From positions 1,822,151 through 1,886,150 of the forward strand of contig JACKOB010000002.1 in the NCBI GenBank assembly GCA_024234575.1: a stretch of 64,000 nt of DNA, in the 5' to 3' direction. This stretch comes from Hahellaceae bacterium (GTDB lineage Bacteria; Pseudomonadota; Gammaproteobacteria; Pseudomonadales; Oleiphilaceae). The notes beneath the pieces were generated by a model that did not search any database, was not told the DNA's origin, and worked only from the letters and a program-made list of their open reading frames with translations. Both the position numbers and the translations under genes were made by a program. This document shows, piece after piece, positions 25,930 through 34,915 of the stretch; position 1 is the stretch's first letter, and every line of letters starts with the position of its first letter.

Positions 25930-27111
25930 TTAGAATACAACGTCTACAGATACGCTAAGTACGTCCAGGCTTTCTGGGTTCGAGGGTGTGCCCAATCCAG
26001 AAGTCAGGTCGACAATGTCGTAGTAGTGGTTGTATTCGAGTTTAAGTGCCGCGCTGGGGTGAAAGTCGTAGCGAATGCCGGCAGACATGCCGGTAAACTC
26101 AAATTGCTGACTGTTGTAGGCCGCTTGTACCGTTGACTGCAGCTGTGAGGGGAACTGTTTTGCTGTGCTGGTGTCTGATTCTGTTTCGAAGGCTTCGTAC
26201 ATGGCGTAGGGGGTAAACTTACCAATCCGGTAACCGGCCATCACGTACCATTGCGTATCTTTGAGAAAAAGTGCCTCATCGACATCAACAATGGAGTACT
26301 CGCCGTTAATGATAATGTTCTCGTAATCAATACCAAAGCCTAGACCAATAAATGTGCCGGTATCGCCATCCACTCTCAGTAAGCTTGTTGCGGAAGTGGG
26401 GGCTCCGTTGCTTTCCATCAGGTCTGCGAAGTCGTTAATAGATTTTCGTGGTATGTCGGCTTTGGATGTGAAATAGGCGGCATAGGCACTAAACCATTCT
26501 CTGGAAACCTGTAGATTGACGCCATAAACTGCCTCGAGCTTGCTCATTGTGGGCTCGGTTGTTTTATAAAACTCATCATCGACATTACCTGCCGTAAAGT
26601 TGGCGCTAAAGTCGAATGAACCCAGGGAGAAACTTTGCAGCAAACTGAGGCCATCATAAGTGGAAAAGGGGATGCTATACATCGCCAATGAAGGGCGAAT
26701 GAACGTTTGTGCATAGCCAACATCAAGATAGTCAGAGTATTTATAAAACGGAATACGTAAGCGGCCAGCTCGTAGAATGGTGCTGTCGGTAAGTTCGTAA
26801 CTGAGGTATGCCCACTCAAACTCGGCGTTAAAATCATTCTCCCCTTTGGCCATTATCTGCGCCGTGGCGGATAGTCCATCCGCTAAGTCGGCAATAACCT
26901 GCAGAGCAAATTTACTTTCGGGCTTGAACTCAAAATTATCTGTGTATCGGGTTGCCCGGAATGTTTGCTCATCACTGGAGATACCACCGGTGACGCTGGC
27001 AAAGCCATTAATCGTAATGCCTTCATACTGAAAGGCTGCGGCAGGTGGGGTCGTGACTATCAACGCCGTAATTATGCCGGTGAGTAGTTTTTTGTCGCTA
27101 GTGAGTTTCAT
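25930..27111 (-). CDS. Outer-membrane porin (copy A)
   Basis: This 393-residue paralogue of the porin at 24154-25338 has a signal peptide (cleavage after PAAA near residue 26), mature FQYEGITING, a long beta-barrel-like chain, and C-terminal VDVVF. It is the first gene of the tandem cluster and is divergent from the chemoreceptor gene. Its promoter is at 27145-27173. The two porins differ most in loop segments such as residues 215-245 and 305-330, consistent with divergence after duplication. The solute is unknown. Confidence 0.85.
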   Translation of the reverse strand: MKLTSDKKLLTGIITALIVTTPPAAAFQYEGITINGFASVTGGISSDEQTFRATRYTDNFEFKPESKFALQVIADLADGLSATAQIMAKGENDFNAEFEWAYLSYELTDSTILRAGRLRIPFYKYSDYLDVGYAQTFIRPSLAMYSIPFSTYDGLSLLQSFSLGSFDFSANFTAGNVDDEFYKTTEPTMSKLEAVYGVNLQVSREWFSAYAAYFTSKADIPRKSINDFADLMESNGAPTSATSLLRVDGDTGTFIGLGFGIDYENIIINGEYSIVDVDEALFLKDTQWYVMAGYRIGKFTPYAMYEAFETESDTSTAKQFPSQLQSTVQAAYNSQQFEFTGMSAGIRYDFHPSAALKLEYNHYYDIVDLTSGLGTPSNPESLDVLSVSVDVVF

Positions 27112-27144
27112 TAAAGACTCCTGAAGGCAATTGTTTGCATAGTA

Positions 27145-27173
27145 AGCAAAGACTCAGACCTCTGTTCTGTCAA
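27145..27173 (-). promoter_or_regulatory. Promoter of porin unit A
   Basis: On the minus strand TTGACA (27173-27168), 17 bases, then TTTGCT (27150-27145), 33 bases before the porin ATG. It is the same arrangement as before porin unit B. Confidence 0.55.
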
Positions 27174-27376
27174 CTGCAGGGGCTGCTATTATTTATAGGA
27201 TGCTTGGATTTGATTCGAATGCGCGGAGTGACGCGCATATCTGGACAGAAAGACAATGAACAACTAGATTCTAAGTAATAAGGTTTTTTTAGGTGAGAAA
27301 GCTTGATTGTGCCTCTTGAGTGCATGGTCGGCTCAAGCTTGGTGTGAGTTTGCCCAGTTGAGGGAAATATACAAAA

Positions 27377-28996
27377 ATGAACTGGTTTAGAGATTTAAAG
27401 GTATTTTATAAAATCATGCTGATACTTGCAGTCTATGTTGTGGCTGTGGTTATCAATACCAGTATCAGTGTGACATCTATGGTCAAAACGCAAACGTTTC
27501 TCACTGTGCTGGATGAGAAAATATATGATGCGGTACAGTTGGCGACAGAGAATGCATCGCTGCTTAAACGAGCGGATGAGCTGCTTAGTCAGGCTGTTAG
27601 CTTTTCTGATGAAGATGTTAAAACCTATGGAGTTGCGAGCACCAAACAACTCATTAGCAACCTAGGGAAACTTAACAGCCTCGATACCGATAGCAAAGTC
27701 GAACTGCAAGCAATTGAGAACAACGTTAATCAGTATATTGATATCTCTCTGCCTTTGGTTGATGCCATGCTATCAGGCAATGCGGATTTTGAAGCACTTG
27801 CCGGAAAGATTCAGAAAAAAGCTGATTTGTTTGAGTCGACAAACAAAGCGCTTGCTGCCTACAAAGCGAAAATTGATGACACGTTTAAGCAGGGTATTGC
27901 TGATGCAATTTCCAGTGGCGAGGCGACATTGTTTACCACGAGTGTGGTGAGTGCATCGTTTTTTGTGACTTTAGCTTTATTTATCGTTTACGTTGCCTCA
28001 TCAATCAGCAATACCAGCAATCAGGTAAATGCTTCACTAAAAGAACTCGCCGAAGGCTCTGGCGAGCTTGGTACGCGAATTGAAGTGTCGGGCAGGGATG
28101 AGTTGGGGCGACTTGCACAAAACTTTAACAGCTTTATGGATAAACTTGGTGGGATTGTACGCAGCATTATGAATGTCTCCAACCCACTGCTGGAAGCCGC
28201 TAACGACCTGGATAGCAACACCCGAAAAGTACGTTCGGTAACCACTGACCTGGGGTCGAAAGCACGAGAAGCAAAACAAGCTGTTGATGAAATCACCCAA
28301 TCGATTACCGAAATCAGTGGTGCGGCGAATGAAGCCAGCAGTGCGATGCAGGCAACATCAGACCAGGCAACGAAAGGTCTGCAAATTGTTGCTTCAACCA
28401 TTTCTAACTCGAAAGAGCTGAATACACAGATTATCAATGCAGCAGGACTGGTAGAAAAACTGGCGGCTGATACTAAAAATGTGGCTAATATTCTTGATGT
28501 TATTTCAACGATCGCTGAACAAACCAATTTGCTGGCGTTGAATGCCGCCATCGAAGCCGCACGCGCCGGTGAGCAGGGTAGAGGGTTTGCGGTGGTGGCG
28601 GATGAGGTGCGCGCTTTGGCGTCGAAAACGGGTGATGCGACAACCGAAATCCGGGATGTTTTGGGGCGTTTGAATACTGCCGCGACATCAACGGTAAAAG
28701 CGATGAGCTCTGCTAAAGATCAGTCAGAAATGAATGAAAAGCGGTCAATCGAGACGGGCGGCTCCCTCGAAGAGATCAAGTCGCAAATAGAGCACGTTAA
28801 TTCAATGAACTTATCCATTGCTGCAGCAACGGAAGAGCAGACGATGGTGGTGGCAAACGTCAGTACCATTATTACAGCGATGTATAGCTCGGTTGAGTCA
28901 ACAGAAGTCTCGTTCAATGAACTTGCCGAGCTGGCAAGCAAGCTGCTGCAGGCATCGGATTCGTTAAAAGGGGCGACTTCGCAGTTTAAGCTATAA
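27377..28996 (+). CDS. Methyl-accepting chemotaxis protein
   Basis: This 539-residue receptor has membrane spans at about 10-35 and 190-210. Between them lies a periplasmic helical sensor of about 150 residues of the four-helix-bundle type. A HAMP domain (about 212-265) and the cytoplasmic signalling hairpin follow, with the highly conserved tip [20 protein letters not shown]. No C-terminal CheR-binding pentapeptide is present. It should sense a periplasmic ligand and control the CheA kinase. It is divergent from the porin/PstS-like cluster, so it may respond to the same nutrient, but that is an inference. An inverted repeat (AAGCTTGA...TCAAGCTT, 27300-27341) lies in its leader. Confidence 0.92.
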   Translation: MNWFRDLKVFYKIMLILAVYVVAVVINTSISVTSMVKTQTFLTVLDEKIYDAVQLATENASLLKRADELLSQAVSFSDEDVKTYGVASTKQLISNLGKLNSLDTDSKVELQAIENNVNQYIDISLPLVDAMLSGNADFEALAGKIQKKADLFESTNKALAAYKAKIDDTFKQGIADAISSGEATLFTTSVVSASFFVTLALFIVYVASSISNTSNQVNASLKELAEGSGELGTRIEVSGRDELGRLAQNFNSFMDKLGGIVRSIMNVSNPLLEAANDLDSNTRKVRSVTTDLGSKAREAKQAVDEITQSITEISGAANEASSAMQATSDQATKGLQIVASTISNSKELNTQIINAAGLVEKLAADTKNVANILDVISTIAEQTNLLALNAAIEAARAGEQGRGFAVVADEVRALASKTGDATTEIRDVLGRLNTAATSTVKAMSSAKDQSEMNEKRSIETGGSLEEIKSQIEHVNSMNLSIAAATEEQTMVVANVSTIITAMYSSVESTEVSFNELAELASKLLQASDSLKGATSQFKL

Positions 28997-29005
28997 GTTA
29001 CAGCG

Positions 29006-29042
29006 CCAGACTAATGGAAGAGGCAACCCTTCATTGGTCTGG
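29006..29042. terminator. Long hairpin between convergent genes
   Basis: CCAGACTAAT pairs with ATTGGTCTGG, and inside GAAG pairs with CTTC, giving a long stem. It begins 9 bases after the chemoreceptor stop and is 51 bases from the hydrolase stop. A modest T-rich stretch follows on the plus strand. It is probably a bidirectional terminator. Confidence 0.55.
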
Positions 29043-29093
29043 TATGTTGAGCTTTTGTGCCTTCGCTACCGCAGTCCTTGTGGCAGCACTTTC

Positions 29094-29993
29094 CTACCCT
29101 TCCTTTAAAAAACTGCCTAGCGTACGAAGAAAGTGTATCGGTTCGTCCAGCATTGGTACGTGGCCACTATTGCGAAATGTTTCCAGCTTGCTGCTTTTTA
29201 TCTGGCTGTGCATAAACACCTGTCCTTCCCATGGGTACATTTCTGATCGATAACCGGCGACAACGGTTACCGGTATGTCGATACTGCTCAGGTATGGGCG
29301 CATATCGTAATCACGCTCTAAATAAGCGGCGATACAGGTGACATAGGCAAACCAGTTGTCTATCGGAAATAACCGGGTGATGATGTTCTCGTGACGACAC
29401 ACCCTTCTGACGAGGCGTTTTTGATATTGCCGTGTCAGGGCGCTGGCAATAAAGTCTCCCAGAGAATGCCACATGGCGTGGCGTAGTGTTAACGGTAATT
29501 CGGCATACGGGAAATGTTCCCCATACTGCCGCAAGTCGGTGAGCAGTTGTCGCATTTCTGACAGCCTGCCTAACCCTTGCTTGCCAAACAGTCCCCAGTG
29601 CCAATCTGTTTCGGGCAAAACGTGGGGTGCCTGGTCAATATTCATATAGCGGGTAATTCGATCAAAACCGAATAAACGGTGATATTGCATGGCAGCGAAG
29701 GCGCCAAGAGAAAGCCCTACCAATGGCATTGGCCGCTGATAATGGTCAAGAATATCCTGAATATCCTCGGCGTAATTGGTGAGAACGCAGGGGTTGTTAT
29801 GGCGAACGCTGTGTGATTTTCCGAAGCCGCGCAGGTCTGGGATGATAAAGCGGTGTTTACCCGCCAGAGGAATGAGGGAGGGCAGCCAATGGGAAGAGTC
29901 CATACCAAAGCCATGCAGTACCAGTACCGGTTTGCCTTTGCCGATCTCTCGTACATATAACGCGTTACCATCCCGAAGGGTTATTGTAGTCAT
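29094..29993 (-). CDS. Alpha/beta hydrolase
   Basis: This 299-residue cytoplasmic protein has the alpha/beta-hydrolase pattern. The oxyanion HGFGMDSSHW is near residue 27, the nucleophile Ser is in GLSLGA near residue 95, and the catalytic His is in NSGHVPMLDEP near residue 278. It has no signal peptide or membrane span. It likely cleaves an ester or a related bond. The substrate cannot be told from the sequence. It stands alone, convergent with the chemoreceptor gene and upstream (on the same strand) of nothing closely spaced. Confidence 0.85.
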   Translation of the reverse strand: MTTITLRDGNALYVREIGKGKPVLVLHGFGMDSSHWLPSLIPLAGKHRFIIPDLRGFGKSHSVRHNNPCVLTNYAEDIQDILDHYQRPMPLVGLSLGAFAAMQYHRLFGFDRITRYMNIDQAPHVLPETDWHWGLFGKQGLGRLSEMRQLLTDLRQYGEHFPYAELPLTLRHAMWHSLGDFIASALTRQYQKRLVRRVCRHENIITRLFPIDNWFAYVTCIAAYLERDYDMRPYLSSIDIPVTVVAGYRSEMYPWEGQVFMHSQIKSSKLETFRNSGHVPMLDEPIHFLRTLGSFLKEG

Positions 29994-30070
29994 AGCAAGA
30001 ACTTATAAGTGAATTAGTATTCATTATAGTGGCGGGTTTCAGTTTGGCACGCGATTTTAATCGAATTTAA

Positions 30071-31522
30071 TTAGATGCTGCGCTTTCCTGGAAGAGACAG
30101 AGAAAAACAGGCGCCACCCAACCGTTTCGAACGACTAATCGTGAGTGTTCCCTGATAGCTGGTAATAATATCCATCGCGACCGCTAAACCAATCCCTTGA
30201 CCTGCTTGGCGGCTATCTGCGCGTTGCCCCCGTTGTAATATCTGTTGTTGTCGCGCAGGGTCGATGCCATCGCCATTGTCTTCGATGCTAATGCTGATGA
30301 CAGGAGGGGTATCCTGATTGGTCAGCGTGATAGCAATCTGGTCGTGCGTGTATTTATACGCGTTGTCGAGCAGGTTACCCAGAACTTCCATGAGGTCTCG
30401 CTCGTCGCCAATAAAAAAGGCCGGCTTCAGCTCACTAGCCTGGCAGCCTATGTTTTTGTCCCGGTAAACTTTGTTCAGCGCGGTCACTATTCGCTGAATG
30501 ACGCTGGCCGCATCTACTTGTTGCATAAATCGGTGGGACGAGGCGGTAACAGCGCGTTGAAGTTGGTAATCGACAATTTCATTCATCCGCTCGACCTGCT
30601 CTTGTAGAGATTTATCGGTCTGCGGATTGACTGGTAGACCACTGATGATGGCGAGCGGAGTCTTGAGGCTGTGCGCCAGGTCGGCGAGAGTGTCCCGATA
30701 GCGTTCCCGTTGTTGACGCTCGGTGCTAATCAATGCCTGCAGGTTATCTACCAAGGGGGCCAGCTCTTGCGGGTAACTGTCTTCAAGGCTGTTGCGTTTG
30801 CCAGCTTCAAGTTCTTTCACTTGCCCAGACAAACGATGCAAGGGGGCCAGGCCCCAACGTATGATTAAAAACAACATGGCGCTCAGTAACAGCGTTATGC
30901 CCGTGAGGTACAACGCCAGTGTTTTCCGGTAGCTGCTGATGGCACTGCTGTGCGCGTTATTAGCCTTGTAAATAACGATTTGTAGCGGTATTTCCTGGTT
31001 GTTCAGCTCCCATATAACGCGATAAGACATCGTAAAAAAACCATGGGTTTGTTCGGGCTGAAACAGGTATTCACCAACAGCACCTTTGCTGAGCAAGGAA
31101 CGGTCTGGACTATTTGACCAGGTTTGGGACGATGCAGATTTCCAAAGCGCCTTGGCCGAGGTACCAAACACAAAGGCATAGTACCCCGACGAAGGTCGGT
31201 TAAAGTTGGTGTCTTGAAGTTGCGGAGGCATTTGCAGGGTAAAGCTTTCACCGGTGCTGCCTGATGAGCTTTCTGTACGACTCGGCAACAACTCTAACTG
31301 GGTGATGGTGTTTAGAATATGTAGCTGCATCTTTTCGTTTTCTGCATGCAGCAGGCTTTTTTTGTGGGCACGGTCGAGGGCTATCGCCATCGTACCTAAA
31401 AACAGCGGTAGCAAGCACAAAACCGCCCAGAGAAACCGAGCCTGAATCGATGATTTATTCGGCGACAAACCGGTACCCCTGGCCTCGTATGGTTTTGATA
31501 AACTCCTGCGCGGTGCCGTCAT
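30071..31522 (-). CDS. Sensor histidine kinase, PhoQ/QseC type
   Basis: This kinase of up to 483 residues has two membrane spans (about 28-48 and 205-225) around a periplasmic sensor of about 155 residues. HAMP, a His-box (ADLAHSLKTPLAI) and an HATPase domain (NLLDNAYKYT, DNGDGI, GQGIGLAVAM) follow. The ATG at 31522 overlaps the response regulator by 68 bases. A TTG at 31468 with CAGGGG upstream would reduce the overlap to 14 bases and is an attractive alternative start, giving 465 residues. It forms a PepSY - response regulator - kinase operon, as in PhoPQ-like systems that sense cations, peptides or envelope stress. Confidence 0.88.
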   Translation of the reverse strand: MTAPRRSLSKPYEARGTGLSPNKSSIQARFLWAVLCLLPLFLGTMAIALDRAHKKSLLHAENEKMQLHILNTITQLELLPSRTESSSGSTGESFTLQMPPQLQDTNFNRPSSGYYAFVFGTSAKALWKSASSQTWSNSPDRSLLSKGAVGEYLFQPEQTHGFFTMSYRVIWELNNQEIPLQIVIYKANNAHSSAISSYRKTLALYLTGITLLLSAMLFLIIRWGLAPLHRLSGQVKELEAGKRNSLEDSYPQELAPLVDNLQALISTERQQRERYRDTLADLAHSLKTPLAIISGLPVNPQTDKSLQEQVERMNEIVDYQLQRAVTASSHRFMQQVDAASVIQRIVTALNKVYRDKNIGCQASELKPAFFIGDERDLMEVLGNLLDNAYKYTHDQIAITLTNQDTPPVISISIEDNGDGIDPARQQQILQRGQRADSRQAGQGIGLAVAMDIITSYQGTLTISRSKRLGGACFSLSLPGKRSI

Positions 31523-32126
31523 CTATTTTTTTGCGCAGACGCCCGATAAAAACTTCAATGACGTTGCTATCGCGGTCGAACTCCTGGTCGTACAGATGCT
31601 CTGTCAACTCGGTTTTTGAAATCACCCGGCCTCTGTTCAGGGCCAGATATTCGAGCGTGTTGTATTCGAAAGCGGTTAGCTCTACCGGCTGTTGGTTCAG
31701 GGATACCTGTTTCTCGGTAAGTTGCAGTCTCAAGGGGCCAAAGACCAGCTCTGGTGTAGCGGTGTTGCCTGCCCGGCGCATCAGTGCTCGCACGCGGGCG
31801 AGCATCTCCTCTACATGAAAAGGTTTTACCAGATAATCATCGGCCCCCGCCTCCAGGCCGGATACTTTATCTTGCCAATCGCCCCGGGCAGTAAGGATTA
31901 GAACAGGATATTTTTTACCGGCCTGCCGCAAGGATTTGATAACATCGATGCCTGATTTCTTTGGTAATCCCAGGTCGATAACGGCGATGTCGTAATTCAC
32001 CTCGTTGGCGAGGTAGCTGCCTTCCTCACCATCGGAGGCGGTGTCTACAGCAAATTGATGAGTCTTAAGTATGTCGGTCAGTTGCGACTGAAGTTTACGG
32101 TCGTCTTCGATAATTAAACTGCGCAT
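31455..32126 (-). CDS. OmpR/PhoP-family response regulator
   Basis: This 223-residue protein has a receiver domain (acidic pocket at IIEDD, phospho-acceptor Asp51 in VIDLGLPKKSG, Lys in VKPF) and a winged-helix DNA-binding domain (about 125-220). It is phosphorylated by the overlapping kinase and binds DNA as a dimer. It lies 20 bases after the PepSY gene. The target genes are unknown; the operon itself and the downstream glycine-zipper region are candidates. Confidence 0.92.
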   Translation of the reverse strand: MRSLIIEDDRKLQSQLTDILKTHQFAVDTASDGEEGSYLANEVNYDIAVIDLGLPKKSGIDVIKSLRQAGKKYPVLILTARGDWQDKVSGLEAGADDYLVKPFHVEEMLARVRALMRRAGNTATPELVFGPLRLQLTEKQVSLNQQPVELTAFEYNTLEYLALNRGRVISKTELTEHLYDQEFDRDSNVIEVFIGRLRKKIDDGTAQEFIKTIRGQGYRFVAE

Positions 32127-32146
32127 AGCCCTATCCTGTCTTCTGG

Positions 32147-32446
32147 TTATTCTTTAGCATCAACATAGACGATTTTTACGCGGCCATCTGCTGTCAGAAT
32201 CTTTACTTTGTACATGGGGCGTTTATCGATAGTGACACGCTCTATTTTAAGGATTTTGTCTTCGCTTGAGGTGCGGGCACGGGCTGCCGCTTCAGCTTCA
32301 GATAGGCCCTCACTCAATAATAGCGTGGGTATTTGCACCTCGACATACGTTGCCTTCGCCGGGTAGGGCAGACTATTGATGTTTGCGGCACTGCAAGGCA
32401 TAGCTAACAGAGCAAGCAGTCCGGCGATGATAATTTGCAACTTCAT
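32147..32446 (-). CDS. Small exported PepSY-domain protein
   Basis: This 99-residue protein has a signal peptide ending CSA near residue 20. Residues of about 60-99 (KILKIERVTIDKRPMYKVKI, then a VYVDAKE end) match a PepSY repeat. PepSY proteins are periplasmic and are often coded beside PhoPQ-like two-component systems, where they may modulate the sensor or bind peptides. It is the first gene of the kinase operon. The start has no strong ribosome-binding site but gives a clean signal peptide. Confidence 0.78.
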   Translation of the reverse strand: MKLQIIIAGLLALLAMPCSAANINSLPYPAKATYVEVQIPTLLLSEGLSEAEAAARARTSSEDKILKIERVTIDKRPMYKVKILTADGRVKIVYVDAKE

Positions 32447-32514
32447 GGCTTAATCCTGATGGGATGTCGCTATCTATTAAAGCACAGTCAAGCGTTTACC
32501 ACACCGTTGAGGTG

Positions 32515-32567
32515 AGGGTATCCAGACGCACACTTTGCTTGGCCAAAGCGTTTAACAGGGATACCCT
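32515..32567. other. Inverted repeat between glycine-zipper and PepSY genes
   Basis: AGGGTATCC at 32515-32523 and GGATACCCT at 32559-32567 pair perfectly over nine bases. A smaller CTTTG/CAAAG stem lies inside. It is just after the glycine-zipper stop and upstream of the PepSY start. No U-run follows on the minus strand, so it could be an operator, an mRNA hairpin or a weak terminator. Confidence 0.45.
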
Positions 32568-32589
32568 AAAGTGATTTCACCTTGCCTTC

Positions 32590-33174
32590 TCACATTGGTT
32601 CAACCGTTACCCGCACTCTGATTTTTTTACCTGGGTCCTGATTCATTCGCGTGTGAAAACGCTCACCATGGTATCGATACCATACATCATAACCGATCAC
32701 CTCTTCGCGATAACTGGTCTCGTATCGTGTTTCACAACGTTGTTCTTTTCGGTAACTATCCCGGTGTTCCGAGCGGGAGTCATTACCCGCGACCTGTCGG
32801 CTGATGTCATAGCCAAGTGATGCGCCGAGAATGGCGCCTACAGCCGTGCCGACTTGCTTGTTCTTCTTTTTGTGTCCCACCGCGTTACCAATGGCGCCAC
32901 CAATAATGCCGCCCAAAATTGTTCCCGTGGGTGATTGGACGTTACTGCTGCTCGGCGCCTCGTAGCGTACTTCTTCATACCAGCAATCTTCGTAGGGTTT
33001 GCGCTGTTCGATAGTACGGGTCACCGGCTCAACATTGGTGACGGTGGCCCAGTCGGTAAGTGCCGGTTGATGCTTGTCATATTTGTCTTTAGCAAACGCT
33101 GCTGGTGACAAGGTAATCACACTGGCAACCAGCACTGTGGTTAGGATGTTCTTCGCAGGGATCGTGTTCTTCAT
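32590..33174 (-). CDS. Glycine-zipper 2TM-domain envelope protein
   Basis: This 194-residue protein has a signal peptide ending AFA near residue 28. Residues of about 84-125 form a glycine zipper (GTILGGIIGGAIGNAVGH and GTAVGAILGASLGYDI) as in the 17-kDa surface antigen family. The flanks are rich in charged and aromatic residues, with RCETRYETSYREEVIGYDVW typical of this group. It probably inserts in or spans an envelope membrane; the exact role is unknown. It lies upstream, on the same strand, of the PepSY - response regulator - kinase genes but 143 bases away, so it is a separate unit. Confidence 0.8.
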   Translation of the reverse strand: MKNTIPAKNILTTVLVASVITLSPAAFAKDKYDKHQPALTDWATVTNVEPVTRTIEQRKPYEDCWYEEVRYEAPSSSNVQSPTGTILGGIIGGAIGNAVGHKKKNKQVGTAVGAILGASLGYDISRQVAGNDSRSEHRDSYRKEQRCETRYETSYREEVIGYDVWYRYHGERFHTRMNQDPGKKIRVRVTVEPM

Positions 33175-33345
33175 GACGCTGTCCTTTTAACTTTGTTGGG
33201 AAGTTAAGGTCAGATTAACGTCAGTAAGATGAATGAAAGCTGAATAAAGAGGGGGCAATGGGGTTTGTGGTCAAGTGAATTGCTGCGGACTTAAGCAACA
33301 CCAGGCTGCGGAGACAGCCCGGGTTGGTGATACGGAAGACGTTAT

Positions 33346-34608
33346 TTAAATCTTAAAATCTTCCTTCAGTTTTTTCTCGGCAAGTGTGTTTTTCAGCTTC
33401 ACATACTGAGGTAAACCATTGCTGTAAGGTGGGTAATCTTCACCTTGAATCAGGGGGGATAAATATTCCCGGCACTCTTCAGTAATACCAAAGCCTTCAT
33501 CAGTAATGAAGTGGATAGGCATTTTCTTTTCCTGGTTTGCAACCTGACTTAATGGCGCTTCGCCAATGGTCCAGCTGTAGGGCTTATTCGATTCACGCAC
33601 GATAATTGGCATGACTGCGTTTTTACCCGCCAGAGCAAACTCGACTGCCGCTTTGCCCGCTGCATATGCCTGCTCGACATCTGTTTTTGAGGCGATATGA
33701 CGGGCGGCACGTTGCAGATAATCTGCTACTGCCCAATGGTATTTATAGCCCAGCTCTTGCTTCACCATGTTTGCCAGCATAGGCGCAACACCGCCAAGCT
33801 GGGTGTGTCCAAACGCATCTTTGGCACCCGCATCCGCCAGGAAGCGCCCATCTTCGTATTGCGCACCTTCAGAGGCAACGATAACGCAGTAGCCATATTT
33901 CTTAACGGTTGCATCCACTTTGGCAATAAATTGCTTACGATCGAAGTGGATTTCCGGAAAGAGAATAATATGGGGGGGCTGGCCTTCGGCTTCAGAGGCC
34001 AGACCGCCCGCAGCGGCTATCCAGCCGGCATGTCGTCCCATCACTTCCAGCACGAATACTTTGGTGGATGATTCGCACATTGACGCAATATCCAGACCCG
34101 CTTCGCGAATAGATACCGCAACGTATTTTGCCACTGAGCCAAAGCCTGGGCAGTTGTCGGTAAAGGGTAAATCGTTATCGACGGTTTTTGGCACCCCGAT
34201 ACAGGTGATGGGGTAGCCCATTTTTTCACTCAGTTGCGAAACTTTGTAGGCCGTGTCTTGTGAGTCGCCACCACCGTTGTAGAAGAAGTAGCCAATGTTG
34301 TGTGCTTTAAACACCTCAATCAGGCGTTCGTACTCGCGTCTGTTTTCAGTAAAGTTTTTCAGCTTGTAGCGGCACGAGCCAAAGGCTCCGCTGGGAGTAT
34401 GGCGCAACGCGGCAATGTTTTCATCGCTTTCGAGGCTGGTGTCGATCAGCTCTTCCCGCAGTGCACCGATGATACCGTTGCGGCCCGCATAGACCGTCCC
34501 GATTTTATCACTGTGCGCGCGAGCCGTTTCAATAAGGCCGCAAGCGGTAGCATTAATAACTGCGGTAACTCCGCCTGACTGTGCGTAAAAAGCGTTCTTT
34601 TTTTCCAT
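33346..34608 (-). CDS. Phosphofructokinase, probably pyrophosphate-dependent
   Basis: This 420-residue protein belongs to the PfkA superfamily. It phosphorylates fructose 6-phosphate. Lys141 in PKTVDND is the PPi-type signature (ATP enzymes have Gly), with catalytic Asp144 and Asp146. The nucleotide or PPi site reads NGGGDSQDT at 111-119. Together these suggest use of PPi, which makes the reaction reversible and able to serve both glycolysis and gluconeogenesis. The length fits the family. It is a monocistronic gene, divergent from a P-type ATPase gene across about 300 bases. The substrate preference needs assay, and an ATP-using variant is possible. Confidence 0.85.
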   Translation of the reverse strand: MEKKNAFYAQSGGVTAVINATACGLIETARAHSDKIGTVYAGRNGIIGALREELIDTSLESDENIAALRHTPSGAFGSCRYKLKNFTENRREYERLIEVFKAHNIGYFFYNGGGDSQDTAYKVSQLSEKMGYPITCIGVPKTVDNDLPFTDNCPGFGSVAKYVAVSIREAGLDIASMCESSTKVFVLEVMGRHAGWIAAAGGLASEAEGQPPHIILFPEIHFDRKQFIAKVDATVKKYGYCVIVASEGAQYEDGRFLADAGAKDAFGHTQLGGVAPMLANMVKQELGYKYHWAVADYLQRAARHIASKTDVEQAYAAGKAAVEFALAGKNAVMPIIVRESNKPYSWTIGEAPLSQVANQEKKMPIHFITDEGFGITEECREYLSPLIQGEDYPPYSNGLPQYVKLKNTLAEKKLKEDFKI

Positions 34609-34915
34609 CTGATCCCATGCCTCTGGTAAAGGGTTAGCTGGCGCGAATGATACGCTAATTTTTTCTCTTTTTCATGAGGACAAGTAGATGTCATTCTCAA
34701 ATAAGATAAGGATCTGCAATAAAACAACAGTTTGAAGTGCACAATATTTTAATGTTATCCCGCCTTTTCGCCGTATCACTCTGTAAATATTAAAAAACGT
34801 ATAGATATCTAAAAATGGTGTCGTCAGCTCATTGCGAACGCTGTCAATGCCATGCAGAATTGAAGTCCGCGCGTAAAGAAATGCCTAAACGCTCCCCGGA
34901 TGTAGAGGATTGTTT
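34609..34915. other. Divergent spacer between phosphofructokinase and P-type ATPase genes
   Basis: This AT-rich stretch of about 300 bases carries no convincing gene. It must contain the promoters of both neighbours. I see no strong dyad or sigma-54 element in it. Confidence 0.4.

Noticed and set aside
27112..27376. Pho box in front of the porin/PstS-like cluster
   Set aside because: Only one TGTCA-like unit is visible near the promoter; the tandem 11-bp spaced repeats of a Pho box were not found.
28021..28551. Long open frame antisense to the chemoreceptor gene
   Set aside because: It lies fully inside a well-supported gene and reflects the codon pattern of the signalling domain; no start signal or known domain is present.
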